Positions 1 through 8,729 of a stretch of 64,000 nucleotides of DNA are shown here, in pieces (the stretch's first letter is position 1; every line of letters starts with the position of its first letter). Below the pieces are notes generated by a model that saw only the letters and a list, made by a program, of their open reading frames with translations, had not been told where the DNA came from and made no database searches. The translations under genes were made by a program, and so were the position numbers. This stretch comes from JAIBJN01 sp963784175 (GTDB lineage: Bacteria; Actinomycetota; Thermoleophilia; Gaiellales; Gaiellaceae), in NCBI GenBank assembly GCA_963784175.1, contig CAWAQJ010000014.1:310001-374000 (forward strand), read 5' to 3'.

Positions 1-2
1 AG

Positions 3-647
3 GCACGCGAGGCCTTCGCGCACATGATCGAGACCGGCGACACGCTCGCGGGCGCGATCCAGGAGCAGTCGCCCGACATGTTCCCGCTCGAGCCCGCGAC
101 CATGTCGGCCGCGGATCTCCGCGTCACCCTCGACCGGCTCCTGGGCGAGCACGCGATCCTCGCGATGCTGGCGACCCAGAAGGGTCTCAACGGCGACGCG
201 GACTTCGAGGCCATCGCCGGCGCGCTCGACGAGAACGGCATCGAGCTCTCGCAGGCCATCGGCTCGGTCTACGGCGACGAGGCCGGCGAGACGTTCCTCA
301 ACGGCCCGAGCCTGTGGCGCGACCACATCAAGTTCTTCGTGGACTACACGGTCGCGCTCGCCAAGAAGGACAAGGCCGGCCAGCAGGAGGCCGTCGACAA
401 CCTGACCGGGTACACCGGCGCGTTCTCGGGCTTCCTCGCCGAGGCGACCGGACTCCCGCAGGAGGCGCTGCAGGAAGGCGTCACCCAGCACGTCATGCAG
501 CTCAAGGGCCAGCTCGACGCGTACGCGGCGGGCGACTACGAGGAGGCCTACCGCCTCTTCCGCGAGGCCTACCGGCACATGGTCATGACGGGCGACACGC
601 TCGCCGACGCCATCGTCCAGCAGAGCCCGGACACGTTCTCCAAGTAA
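3..647 (+). CDS. helical-repeat protein, C-terminal part (gene begins before the window)
   Basis: The frame is open from the window edge (codon at 3) to TAA at 645-647, so the start lies upstream. The visible 214 residues are all-helical and rich in Ala, Glu and Leu. The first residues (REAFAHM..TGDTLA..I..QSPD) recur at the end (REAYRHM..TGDTLADAI..QSPD), 555 bases (185 codons) later. This shows at least two tandem copies of a unit of about 185 residues. The unit resembles helical repeats I recall from uncharacterised Gram-positive secreted proteins, but I cannot name the family with confidence. No membrane segment is visible in this part. A hairpin terminator follows the stop. Function unknown. 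Confidence 0.7.
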   Translation, partial: AREAFAHMIETGDTLAGAIQEQSPDMFPLEPATMSAADLRVTLDRLLGEHAILAMLATQKGLNGDADFEAIAGALDENGIELSQAIGSVYGDEAGETFLNGPSLWRDHIKFFVDYTVALAKKDKAGQQEAVDNLTGYTGAFSGFLAEATGLPQEALQEGVTQHVMQLKGQLDAYAAGDYEEAYRLFREAYRHMVMTGDTLADAIVQQSPDTFSK

Positions 648-695
648 CCGAACCACTCGCGCGCCGGCTGCGAATCACAGCAGCCCGGCTCCGGA

Positions 696-737
696 CCGAC
701 GCCCCGATGGACACCCTGCCGTCCGTCGGGGCGTCGG
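696..737 (+). terminator. hairpin after the helical-repeat gene
   Basis: A perfect 12-bp stem (696-707 CCGACGCCCCGA pairing with 726-737) encloses an 18-base loop, about 50 bases after the stop at 647. There is no U-tract, as is common for actinobacterial terminators. It ends 27 bases before the next start codon, so it separates the two transcription units. Confidence 0.5.
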
Positions 738-764
738 CACGTTCCACGCACTATCGTCTCCAGC

Positions 765-2307
765 GTGATCCTCCAGAACGGCGTCGTCCGCACCCTCGAC
801 CCGTCGCTCCCGCAAGGCGGCGGCGCTCGCAATTGCGGGCGACCGGATCGCCGGCGGGGTCGGGACACACGAGACCGCGCTGGCCAGCCCGGACCGAGTC
901 GACCTCGGCGGGCGGTGCGTCCTGCCGGGCTTCACGGACTCCCACGTGCACTTCCCGAGCTGGGCGCTGGCGCAGGGCCAGGTGCGGCTCGAGGGCTCGG
1001 AGTCGCTGGACGACGCGCTCTCGCGCATCGCCTCGGCGGTCGGCCAGGTGCCCCAGGGCCGGTGGCTGCGCGGGCTCGGCTGGCGAAACAGCGAGTGGTC
1101 GCCGTCGGTCGAGCCGACGAAGGAGGCACTCGACGCTGTCGCCGGCGACGTGCCGGTGGCGCTGATGGCCAAGGACTACCACTCGCTCTGGGTCAACTCC
1201 GCGGCACTCGCGCTGGCCGACTCCGACCTCCAGGTTCCCGGCGGGGTCGTGGAGCGTGACGAGCACGGCGAGCCGACCGGCGTCCTCCGGGAGGAGTGCG
1301 CCTGGCACTTCCGCGACACGTACGTGCGCCCGACGGAGGACGAGATGGTTGACGCCTCGCGCGAGGCGATCCCGCTCGCGCTGTCCCGCGGAGTCGTGGC
1401 CGTGCACGACAAGGACGGCTGGCTGGGCGCCCTGCGGGTCTTCCAGCGCCTGCAGGACGAAGGCTCGCTCAAGCTGCGCGTCTGGCAGTCGCTGCCCTGG
1501 GACCACCTCGACCGCCTCCAGGAGATCGGCATCTCCTCCGGCCTGGGCGACGACTTCCTGCGCGTCGGCTACATCAAGGCCTTCCTCGACGGGACGCTCG
1601 GCTCGCGCACGGCGCTGATGCTCGACGGCACCGGCGTCGAGATCGTCGGCTACGAGGAGTTCGTGGACATCGTCCGCCGCTCCGCCCGCGCCGGCTTCCC
1701 CGTCGCGGTGCACGCGATCGGCGACCGCGCCAACCGGCGCGCCCTCGACGCCTTCGAGGAGACGCGGGACGAGTGGCAGCCGAAAGGCCTCCGCCAGCGC
1801 ATCGAGCACGCGCAGCTCCTCTCGCCGGAGGACGTCGGCCGCTTCGCAGAGCTCGGCGTCACCGCGTCGGTCCAGTTCAGCCACGCGGCATCCGACCGCG
1901 ACCTCGCCGACCGCTTCTGGGCCGGGAAGACGGAGGGCGCATACGCCTTCCGCTCGCTCATCGACTCCGGCGCGGTGGTGGCCAACGGCTCCGACGCGCC
2001 CGTGGAGGAGCTCGACCCGATCTTCGGCCTCAGCGCCGGCGTGACGCGCACGCTCGACGAGCGCGATGCGTGGCACCCCGAGCAGGCCGTCACCATCGAG
2101 CAGGCCCTGCACGCGACCTGCGTCGCACCGGCCTGGCTCACCGGAGACGAGCGGCGGCGCGGCAAGCTCCTCCCCGGCTACCTCGCGGACCTTGTGGTGC
2201 TCGACCGTGACCCGCTCGAGTGCCCGCCCGACGAGCTCGGCGAGCTCGAGGTCGTGGCCACGATGGTCGGCGGCCGCTGGGTGCACAACCCGCCTCCCTG
2301 GGGCTGA
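765..2307 (+). CDS. amidohydrolase family 3 (YtcJ-like), frameshifted near 816
   Basis: Metal-dependent hydrolase of the amidohydrolase superfamily; substrate unknown. A GTG at 765 begins a typical N-terminus (MILQNGVVRTLDPSLPQ). The frame is then lost at the AAGGCGG run (814-820). Removing one G at 816/817 gives PQAAALAIAGDRIAGG and leads straight into DLGGRCVLPGFTDSHVHF. The corrected protein is 513 residues, normal for the family. The rest is intact: the HxH metal motif DSHVHF, AKDYHSLWVNSAAL, AVHAIGD, RIEHAQ and NGSDAPVE. Without the correction, the only in-frame start is GTG 946, which is the Val of the HxH motif and removes the first His. Either a pseudogene or an indel error; I favour the error. 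Confidence 0.8.
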
Positions 2308-2342
2308 TCGGGCACCCACACCGCCGGGGTTACAATGCGCTC

Positions 2343-2711
2343 ATGCGCACGATGAGACCCGTCCATGACGAGGAGTGCGCGGTCGCCTGTACCGCCGACA
2401 TCATCGGCTCGAAGTGGACGGCCATCATCGTCCACGACCTCTCGGAAGGGCCGCGCCGCTTCTCCGAGCTCGAGCGCTCCTGCCCGGGCATCAGCCCGCG
2501 GACGCTCTCGGAGCGCCTGCGCGTGCTCGAGCAGGACGGCGTCCTCGAGAAGCACTCGGCCACCCGCCGTGTCGAGTACGAGCTGACCAGCAAGGGCCAG
2601 GCGCTGCTCCCCGTCATCGAGGAAATGCGCCGCTTCGGCCACCACTGGCTCGTGCCCGACGAGGGCCACACGCACGGCCAGAAGAAGTCGCGCGTCGCCC
2701 CGGCCGCGTAG
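2343..2711 (+). CDS. HxlR-family winged-helix transcriptional regulator
   Basis: A protein of about 122 residues with the HxlR fold: DIIGSKWTAIIVHDL, GPRRFSELER, GISPRTLSERLRVLEQDGVLEK and VEYELTSKGQALLPVI. Two cysteines near the N-terminus (CAVAC) lie where HxlR proteins carry redox- or aldehyde-sensing Cys. ATG 2343 is preferred; ATG 2352 is three codons downstream in the same frame. It follows the amidohydrolase by 35 bases on the same strand and ends exactly where the convergent proline dehydrogenase gene ends. Targets are not deducible; the amidohydrolase is a candidate. Confidence 0.88.
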   Translation: MRTMRPVHDEECAVACTADIIGSKWTAIIVHDLSEGPRRFSELERSCPGISPRTLSERLRVLEQDGVLEKHSATRRVEYELTSKGQALLPVIEEMRRFGHHWLVPDEGHTHGQKKSRVAPAA

Positions 2712-3656
2712 CTACCTGGCGAAGACGTTCTTCGCGAGGAAGAGAAGGTTGGCCGGACGCTCGGCCAGGCGCCGCGTGAAGAACGGGAACCATTCGGGCC
2801 CGAACGGCGTCGCCACGAGCACCTTGTAGCCACGGCCGACGAGGTCGAGCTGGAGCTGCGGGCGCACGCCGTAGAGCAGCTGGAACTCGAAGCGGTCGCG
2901 CTCGATCCCCTCGCTCTCGGCAAAGGCGATCGTACGGTCGATCATGCTCGCGTCGTGGGTCGCGACGGCGGTGTAGCCCTCGCCGCGGAGCGACTGCTCG
3001 ACCATCGCGAAGTACGCGGCGTCGACGTCCTCCTTCTTCGGATAGGCGACCGAGGCCGGCTCGAGGTAGGCGCCCTTGACGAGGCGGAGATTCGGCTTCA
3101 GCGGAAGCAGCTCCTCGAGGTCCTTCGGCGCGCGGTACAGGTAGGACTGGAGCACCACCCCGACGTTGTCCAGACCGTCCTCCCGAAGCTGGCGATAGAT
3201 GTGGAGCGTCGGGTCGACCGCCGCCGAGTACTCCATGTCGATGCGAACGAAGTTGCCGAGTTCGGCGGCGCGCTCGACGATCTTGCGCACGTTCGCGAGC
3301 GCGAGCTCCTCGCCGAGGTCGAGCCCGAGATGCGTGAGCTTGAGCGCGACGTTGACGCGCAGCTCCTCGGCCTGGATGCGCTCGAGGATGCGCACGTACT
3401 CGTTCACGACCACGGTGGTCGCAGCCTCGTCGACGACGTCCTCACCGAGGAGGGTCGTGTTCGCGTACAGGCCCTTCTCGTTCAGGCCGCGCAGCACCTC
3501 GACGCAGTCGTCGAGCGTCTCGCCCGCGACGAAGCGCGAAGCGCCGAGCCGCATGCCGTGGCGGCTCGCCACGCGCTTGACCGGCCCGCTCTGCGAGGAG
3601 CCCAGGATGACCTTGCGCAGGCCGGAGTTGACCGCGCCCCCGATGCGGCCGCTCAC
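2712..3656 (-). CDS. proline dehydrogenase
   Basis: FAD enzyme oxidising proline to pyrroline-5-carboxylate, the first step of proline catabolism. The 314-residue length fits the short monofunctional PutB/FadM type. Visible family motifs are RLVKGAYLEP, ATHDASMI and the C-terminal QLLYGVRPQLQ. The N-terminus contains SSQSGPVKR. GTG 3656 is chosen because it overlaps the upstream M20 peptidase stop by 4 bases (GTGA), implying translational coupling. No pyrroline-5-carboxylate dehydrogenase is in the window. Coupling to a dipeptidase suggests a peptide-to-proline salvage route (inference). Confidence 0.9.
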   Translation of the reverse strand: MSGRIGGAVNSGLRKVILGSSQSGPVKRVASRHGMRLGASRFVAGETLDDCVEVLRGLNEKGLYANTTLLGEDVVDEAATTVVVNEYVRILERIQAEELRVNVALKLTHLGLDLGEELALANVRKIVERAAELGNFVRIDMEYSAAVDPTLHIYRQLREDGLDNVGVVLQSYLYRAPKDLEELLPLKPNLRLVKGAYLEPASVAYPKKEDVDAAYFAMVEQSLRGEGYTAVATHDASMIDRTIAFAESEGIERDRFEFQLLYGVRPQLQLDLVGRGYKVLVATPFGPEWFPFFTRRLAERPANLLFLAKNVFAR

Positions 3657-4981
3657 CGAGGCAGGTTCCCGAGCGCGACGAGCGTCTCGCGCGCGGCCTC
3701 GACCCCGAGAGGCACGTAGCGTGCGAGCAGGCGCTCGTTCGGCGAGTGCATGTTCGCGTTGGGAAGCGCGAAGCCGGACAGGATGGTGGCGATGCCGCGG
3801 TCGGCGAGCGCCGGCACGATCGGGATCGTTCCGCCCGAGCGGAGAAGGAGCGGGCGACGGCCGACGACGCGCTCGAACGCGTCGAGACCGAGGCGGACGG
3901 CCGGCGCATCGGGCGGTATGAGGCCGGCAGGGGCGCTCGAGCGACGCTCGATCTCGAGCTGGGCGCCCTCCGGGGCCGCGTCGCGCAGGAGACGCTCGAA
4001 CGCCGCGCTGATCTCCTCGACATCCTGCCCCGGGGCGAGCCGGATCGAGACGTTCGCCTCGGCGAACACGGGCAGCACGGTCTTCTGGAGGACCGGTTCG
4101 CCGCCGGTCAACCCGTTCACGTCCACGGCCGGGCCCGCAAGGGTGCGCTGGTAGAAGGCCTCCGCCGCCTCGGCGTCCATCGGCGTCGCGCCCGCGTTGG
4201 CGAGCACCGTCGCCCCGGGCGCGAGCTCCCGCCAGGAGTCCATCTCCTCCCGGGTCGGCGGGACGACACCGGCCCGCAGCTCCTCGGGCACGGCGACGAC
4301 GGCCTCGAGCGACTGCATGAGCGCGTGGACGCCGTTCATGGCGGCGCCGCCGAAGACGCCCGAATGAAGGTCGCGCTCGCCCGCACGCAGGCTGACATGG
4401 AAGTAGACGAGCCCGCGCGTGCCGAGGTCGAACGCGGGCGTGTCCTCGCGGGGCATGCCGCTGTCGAAGATGATGCAGGCGTCCGCCCCCCGCTCGTCCG
4501 AGGCAAGGAAATGGACGATCGAGTCGCCGCCGATCTCCTCCTCTCCGTCGAAGGCGACGCGGATGTTGACGGGCAGCGCGCCCTCCTCCGCGAGGAGCCG
4601 GGCGGCCTTGAGGACGAGATAGGAATTGCCCTTGTCGTCGACGGCGCCCCGCGCGTACAGATACCCGTCGCGGACCTCGGGCTCGAACGGGTCGGACTCC
4701 CACAGGTCGAGCGGCGCCGGCGGCTGGACGTCGAAGTGCCCGTAGAGGAGGACGGTCGGCGCCTCGTCCGCGCCCGAGGAGGCACGGATCTCGCCGACCG
4801 CGAGCGGATGCCTGTCCGTGTCGACGAGCTCGGCCTCTCCCCCGGCCCCGCGGATGAACTCGCACACCCACTCCCCGGCCCGCCGGACGTCCTCTGCGTG
4901 CGCCGCGTCGGCGCTGACGCTCGGGATCCGGAGCCACTCCGAGAGCTCGTCGAGCCAGGCGGGGTCGAGCCGGTCGTTCAT
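3653..4981 (-). CDS. M20-family dipeptidase
   Basis: Zinc-dependent aminoacylase/dipeptidase of family M20. The 442-residue protein carries the first metal motif as LLYGHFDVQPP, the catalytic ARGAVDDKG segment and the glutamate pair in AFDGEEEIGG. A dimerisation domain and a second lobe (LRSGGTIPIVPAL, ILSGFALPNANMHSPNE) follow. It is cytoplasmic, with no signal peptide. ATG 4981 gives the usual M20 N-terminus. The gene is translationally coupled to the downstream proline dehydrogenase. Closest in style to carnosinase-like dipeptidases; substrate inferred only. Confidence 0.9.
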   Translation of the reverse strand: MNDRLDPAWLDELSEWLRIPSVSADAAHAEDVRRAGEWVCEFIRGAGGEAELVDTDRHPLAVGEIRASSGADEAPTVLLYGHFDVQPPAPLDLWESDPFEPEVRDGYLYARGAVDDKGNSYLVLKAARLLAEEGALPVNIRVAFDGEEEIGGDSIVHFLASDERGADACIIFDSGMPREDTPAFDLGTRGLVYFHVSLRAGERDLHSGVFGGAAMNGVHALMQSLEAVVAVPEELRAGVVPPTREEMDSWRELAPGATVLANAGATPMDAEAAEAFYQRTLAGPAVDVNGLTGGEPVLQKTVLPVFAEANVSIRLAPGQDVEEISAAFERLLRDAAPEGAQLEIERRSSAPAGLIPPDAPAVRLGLDAFERVVGRRPLLLRSGGTIPIVPALADRGIATILSGFALPNANMHSPNERLLARYVPLGVEAARETLVALGNLPR

Positions 4982-5048
4982 CGACCGCGGAGTCTACGGT
5001 CCAGCCGAGCGTCGCCTGCCGGTGAACGTGATCGCTACCCTGATCGCC

Positions 5049-5252
5049 GTGGCACAGACCTACCGCGTCGCCTGGCGGGGCGATGACGGTCCGCGCCCGG
5101 GAGGCCCGACCGTCACGCTCGAGGCGCCGCCCACCGAAGGAGAGACGATCAATCTGGACGACGGCACGCGCGTCGCCGTCGAGCAGGTCGAGGAAGTCGC
5201 CCACTGGCGCCCCGTCGTCTGGGCGCGCCGGCTGCCCAGGAGCGCGTCCTAG
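5049..5252 (+). CDS. small conserved-looking protein of unknown function
   Basis: A 67-residue protein from GTG 5049, with alternating hydrophobic/polar beta pattern: TYRVAWRG, TVTLEAPP, ETINLDDGTRVAVEQVEEV and WRPVVWARRL. No Cys, no membrane segment and no known motif. The longer frame upstream overlaps the divergent M20 start, so the GTG is preferred. It ends 3 bases before the convergent rpoD stop. Its plan resembles another small protein at 18136-18321. Confidence 0.6.
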   Translation: MAQTYRVAWRGDDGPRPGGPTVTLEAPPTEGETINLDDGTRVAVEQVEEVAHWRPVVWARRLPRSAS

Positions 5253-5255
5253 CGA

Positions 5256-6323
5256 CTAGGCGACGTCGCGGAGCTTCTGGCTCTCGGCCAGCGCCTGCAG
5301 CTTCTTCAGGCACTGGTTCTCGATCTGGCGGACGCGCTCGCGCGTGACGTTGAACGTGCGGCCGACCTCGTCGAGCGTGCGCGGGTGCTGGCCGTCGAGG
5401 CCGTAGCGCATCTCGAGGACGCGGCGCTCGCGGAGCGAGAGGGTCTGGAGGATGCGCGTGAGCGTCTCCTTCCTCAGAGCCGTCTCCGCCGCGTCGTCGG
5501 GCGCCGGCGCGGTCTCGTCGGCGAGGAAGTGGCCGAACTCGGACTCCTCGTCGTCACCGACCGGCTTCTCGAGCGAGACGGGCGCCTGCGCGCTGCGCTT
5601 GATGTGCTCGACCTCGACCGGGTCGAGCTCGAGCTCGATCGCGATCTCCTCGACCGACGGCTCGCGGCCGAGCTCGCCGAGAAGCTTCCGCTCGATGCGC
5701 CCGATCTTGTTCAGCTTCTCGACGACGTGCACCGGCATGCGGATCGTGCGCGCCTTGTCGGCGAGCGCCCGCGCCACTGCCTGGCGGATCCACCAGGTCG
5801 CGTACGTCGAGAACTTGAAGCCCTTGCGGTAGTCGAACTTCTCCGCCGCGCGCACGAGCCCGATCGTCCCCTCCTGGATCAGGTCGAGGAAGGGCAGGCC
5901 CTGGTTGCGGTAGTTCTTGGCGATCGAGACGACCAGGCGCAGGTTGGACTCGACCATCTTCTGCTTGGCCGAGTGGTCGCCGCGCTCGATCCGCTTCGCG
6001 AGCTCGACCTCCTGGGCGGCCGTCAGCAGCGGCACCTTGCCGATGTCCTTGAGGAAGAGCTGGAGCGCGTCCGTCGAAACCTCGCGCGACTCGGGCTGGA
6101 GGTCGAGGCCGCTTTCCTCGTCGGGCTCGTCCACGACCTCGATGTGCAGCTCCTCGAGCGCCGTGTAGAACTCGTCCAGCTGCAGGGGCTCGAGGTCGTC
6201 GCCGAGCGCGACCGCGATTTCCTCGTGCGTGAGAAAGCCTGCCTCCTGGCCCTGGCGCACGAGTGCCTTGGCGTCTTCGTGATCGAGCAACACGGCCGCC
6301 TCGCTCCCCTTCCTCTCCACCAT
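5256..6323 (-). CDS. rpoD: primary RNA polymerase sigma factor (sigma-70)
   Basis: Directs RNA polymerase to housekeeping promoters. A short region 1.1-like segment (EDAKALVRQGQEAGFLTHEE) is followed by region 1.2 (LQLFLKDIGKVPLLTAAQE), region 2 (NLRLVVSIAKNY, GLPFLDLIQEG, FSTYATWWIRQA), region 3 and region 4 (RERRVLEMRYG, TRERVRQIE). From ATG 6323 the protein is 355 residues. A second in-frame ATG at 6344 exists, but a good promoter places the transcription start just downstream of it, and AGGGGG (6333-6338) sits correctly for ATG 6323. The length matches the compact actinobacterial group 1/2 sigmas. Confidence 0.95.
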   Translation of the reverse strand: MVERKGSEAAVLLDHEDAKALVRQGQEAGFLTHEEIAVALGDDLEPLQLDEFYTALEELHIEVVDEPDEESGLDLQPESREVSTDALQLFLKDIGKVPLLTAAQEVELAKRIERGDHSAKQKMVESNLRLVVSIAKNYRNQGLPFLDLIQEGTIGLVRAAEKFDYRKGFKFSTYATWWIRQAVARALADKARTIRMPVHVVEKLNKIGRIERKLLGELGREPSVEEIAIELELDPVEVEHIKRSAQAPVSLEKPVGDDEESEFGHFLADETAPAPDDAAETALRKETLTRILQTLSLRERRVLEMRYGLDGQHPRTLDEVGRTFNVTRERVRQIENQCLKKLQALAESQKLRDVA

Positions 6324-6345
6324 CGCCCCTAACCCCCTACTCATC

Positions 6346-6373
6346 AACGTAGCCGGGTCCCGCAACTTGTCAA
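6346..6373 (-). promoter_or_regulatory. sigma-70 promoter of rpoD
   Basis: On the minus strand, TTGACA (6373-6368) is followed by a 16-base spacer and TACGTT (6351-6346). The predicted transcription start near 6339 lies downstream of the ATG at 6344, which helps to place the rpoD start at 6323. Confidence 0.6.
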
Positions 6374-6494
6374 CGGCTGCCCTGTGCCGAATCTGCCGCA
6401 TGTGCGCCGCGACTCTTGCACGCCTGCCGGACGTTCGCTATGGGCCGGAGGGCCCATTCTCGCCTCGCCGGGACCTACCCCGTTTGGGGGAGGG

Positions 6495-7529
6495 CTACGG
6501 CGCGGCGCCGACATTCTCTAGACGGTCGAGCAGCCGCTGGGCTTCCCGCCCGTAGAACCCGTTCGGGGCCTCCTCGTTGGCGAGGCGCAGCTGGCGCTTC
6601 GCCTCCTCCACCTGGCCGATCCAGGAAAGCGCAAGCCCGAGGTGGTAGCGGACGACGCCGCCGTCGTCTCCGGAGGCGAGCGGCCCCAGGCGCGAGAACG
6701 TCTGAGAGGGGTCGTCCTTGTCGAAGCGCCCCACCGCCGCGGCGACGCGGGCGGGGAGATCGTCGGGGTCGGCGGCGGTAGCAGCCTCGAACACCTCGCG
6801 GGCCGAAAGGGGCCGGCCGACGCGCTGGAGGGCGATGCCGTAGGCGAGCTTCTCCTCGACCCCGCCGGCGGCCGCGCGACGCTCGAGCTCGTCGAGCTGC
6901 TCCTGGGGAGTCAGGCCCTCCAGCCCGGGCGGCGCCTCCAGCGGGGCGACGAACGGCGGGCGGCCCGGCGCGAACTGCGGGTGGAGGATGTCGTCGGCCC
7001 GCACCGCCGCAGGGGAATCCGGCTCGCGGCGCTCGACCTCGCGCCACTCGCGCCTGGCCCCGTCCGTGTCGCCACCGGCCAGGAGAGCGAGGCCAAGGTG
7101 GAGGCGGGCGACGCCGCTATCAGGCTGCGCGGAGACAAGCGCCTCCAGGCGCTCGAGCGTCCCTTCGGGCCACGAGGCGATCGCCGCTCCCACCGCGGCC
7201 TCGACCGAGTCGGGATTGGCAGCCAGCAGCTCCTCGAAGTCGGCACGGGCCTGCTCCCGCTCGCCGTCCTCGAGCAGCTCCTCGGCGTCACGAAGGGCGC
7301 GCGCCTCGGGATCGTCCCTGACGAGGAGCCCGAGCTCGAGCGGCGGCGGCCTCTGTTCGGCCTGGGCCGGCGCGGGCTCGACCGTCGACTCGTCCTCCGT
7401 TTGGAAGACGGTGACGCCGACGACGAGCGCGGCCGAGGCGGCGGCGGCGATGGCCACGAGAAGACGTGCGCGGACGCGCGAGGACACGCGCGAATGGTGC
7501 CGCAAGCCCTTGCTTGAGGCCTCACTCAC
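6495..7529 (-). CDS. membrane-anchored TPR-repeat protein
   Basis: A 344-residue protein from GTG 7529. A basic N-terminus precedes one membrane helix (LLVAIAAAASAALVVGVTVF, about residues 22-41). A low-complexity linker and at least four TPR-like helical pairs follow (AEELLEDGEREQARADFEELLAANPDS, then GVARLHLGLALLAGGDTDGARREW, and later copies near ASGDDGGVVRYHLGLALSWIGQ). Such proteins scaffold cell-envelope complexes; no partner can be named here. The start is only 21 bases from the divergent moeZ-like start, so the two promoters must overlap. Confidence 0.75.
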   Translation of the reverse strand: MSEASSKGLRHHSRVSSRVRARLLVAIAAAASAALVVGVTVFQTEDESTVEPAPAQAEQRPPPLELGLLVRDDPEARALRDAEELLEDGEREQARADFEELLAANPDSVEAAVGAAIASWPEGTLERLEALVSAQPDSGVARLHLGLALLAGGDTDGARREWREVERREPDSPAAVRADDILHPQFAPGRPPFVAPLEAPPGLEGLTPQEQLDELERRAAAGGVEEKLAYGIALQRVGRPLSAREVFEAATAADPDDLPARVAAAVGRFDKDDPSQTFSRLGPLASGDDGGVVRYHLGLALSWIGQVEEAKRQLRLANEEAPNGFYGREAQRLLDRLENVGAAP

Positions 7530-7540
7530 GTCGCTATACT
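7514..7540 (+). promoter_or_regulatory. putative promoter of the cysteine/sulfur operon
   Basis: TATACT at 7535-7540 is a good -10 box. TTGAGG (7514-7519, 15-base spacer) or TTGCTT (7510-7515, 19-base spacer) could be the -35. Transcription would start near 7547, only a few bases before ATG 7551, so the mRNA would be nearly leaderless. Confidence 0.4.
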
Positions 7541-7550
7541 TCCTGAAGCA

Positions 7551-8729
7551 ATGCCGAGCTATCGCGAGCTGCTCCAGCAGGTCAAGGGCGAGATCGAGGA
7601 GATCGACGCCGCGCGGGCGGCCGAGCTTCGGGAGACCGACTCGCCCGTCCTCGTCGACGTGCGGGAGCGCAGCGAGTGGGACGAGGGCGCCATCCCGGGC
7701 GCGATTCACATCCCCCGTGGCAACCTCGAGTCCCGCATCGAGCAAGCGGTGCCCGACCGGGACGCCACCGTGATCCTCTACTGCGCGTCCGGCGCCCGCT
7801 CCGCGTTCGCGGCCAAGGCGCTCGAAGAGCTCGGCTACGAGAACGTCGCATCGCTCCAGGGGGGCTTCGGCGACTGGAAGCGCAACGGCTTCCCGTTCGA
7901 AGTCCCGCGCGCGCTCGACGACGCAAAGCGCCGCCGCTACTCCCGCCACCTCCTCATTCCGGAGGTCGGCGAGGAGGGCCAGCTGCGCCTGCTCGACGCG
8001 CGCATTCTGCTCATCGGCGCCGGCGGCCTGGGCTCACCAGCCTCGCTCTATCTGGCGGCCGCCGGCGTCGGCACGCTCGGGATCGTCGACGACGACGCGG
8101 TCGACGAGACGAACCTCCAGCGCCAGATCGTCCACTCCACCGACCGCCTCGGCGAGTCCAAGGCGGAGTCGGCGAAGCGCACGATCGAGGCGCTCAACCC
8201 GGACGTGACCGTGAAGGTCTTCAAGGAGCGGCTGACGTCGGAGAACGTCGACCGCATCCTCGGCGAGGGCTGGGACGTGATCGTCGACGGCGCCGACAAC
8301 TTCCCCACGCGCTACCTCCTCAACGACGCTTCGGTCTGGCACGGCATCCCCGTCGTGCACGGCTCGATCTTCCGCTTCGAGGGCCAGACGACCGTGTTCA
8401 AGCCGAAGGAGGGGCCGTGCTACCGCTGCCTCTTCCCGCAGCCGCCTCCGCCCGAGCTGGCCCCGAGCTGCGCGGAAGGTGGCGTGCTCGGCGTCCTGCC
8501 CGGCATCGTCGGGTCGCTCCAGGCGAACGAGGCGCTCAAGCTGGCGCTCGGCATCGGCGACCCGCTCGTGGGGCGCCTGCTCCTCTTCGACGCGCTCGAG
8601 ACGCAGTTCACCGAGATCACGCTGCGCCGCGACCCCGACTGCCCGGTCTGCGGCGACCACCCGACGATCACCGACTACATCGACTACGTCGAGTTCTGTG
8701 CCGGCCCGCGGGCCCAGGTGACGCAGTGA
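7551..8729 (+). CDS. sulfurtransferase/adenylyltransferase, rhodanese + MoeB/ThiF (MoeZ-type)
   Basis: Activates the C-terminus of a ubiquitin-like sulfur carrier as acyl-adenylate and converts it to thiocarboxylate. Residues 15-120 form a rhodanese domain with active-site C78 in the loop CASGARS. Residues 128-392 form the MoeB/ThiF E1-like domain: RYSRHLLIPEVG, the nucleotide loop GAGGLGSP, DxDxVDxTNLQRQ and two zinc CxxC pairs (CYRC, CPVC). In the mycobacterial MoeZ the rhodanese is C-terminal; here it is N-terminal, an order I also recall in some proteobacterial MoeB proteins. It overlaps the CysO-CysM start by GTGA, so CysO is its likely substrate. Confidence 0.92.
   Translation: MPSYRELLQQVKGEIEEIDAARAAELRETDSPVLVDVRERSEWDEGAIPGAIHIPRGNLESRIEQAVPDRDATVILYCASGARSAFAAKALEELGYENVASLQGGFGDWKRNGFPFEVPRALDDAKRRRYSRHLLIPEVGEEGQLRLLDARILLIGAGGLGSPASLYLAAAGVGTLGIVDDDAVDETNLQRQIVHSTDRLGESKAESAKRTIEALNPDVTVKVFKERLTSENVDRILGEGWDVIVDGADNFPTRYLLNDASVWHGIPVVHGSIFRFEGQTTVFKPKEGPCYRCLFPQPPPPELAPSCAEGGVLGVLPGIVGSLQANEALKLALGIGDPLVGRLLLFDALETQFTEITLRRDPDCPVCGDHPTITDYIDYVEFCAGPRAQVTQ

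Noticed and set aside
751..2319. A 522-codon minus-strand frame opposite the amidohydrolase
   Set aside because: Its translation has no domain; the plus-strand amidohydrolase motifs are unambiguous.
2712..5204. An 830-codon reading frame on the minus strand covering proline dehydrogenase and the M20 gene
   Set aside because: Only its last 314 codons are the real proline dehydrogenase. The rest is the Arg/Ala-rich shadow of the M20 dipeptidase in another frame.
6440..6488. Hairpins ATGGGCC/GGCCCAT (6440-6457) and ACCCC/GGGG (about 6476-6488) as terminators for the TPR gene
   Set aside because: Stems are short and no U-tract follows on the minus strand; not strong enough to call.
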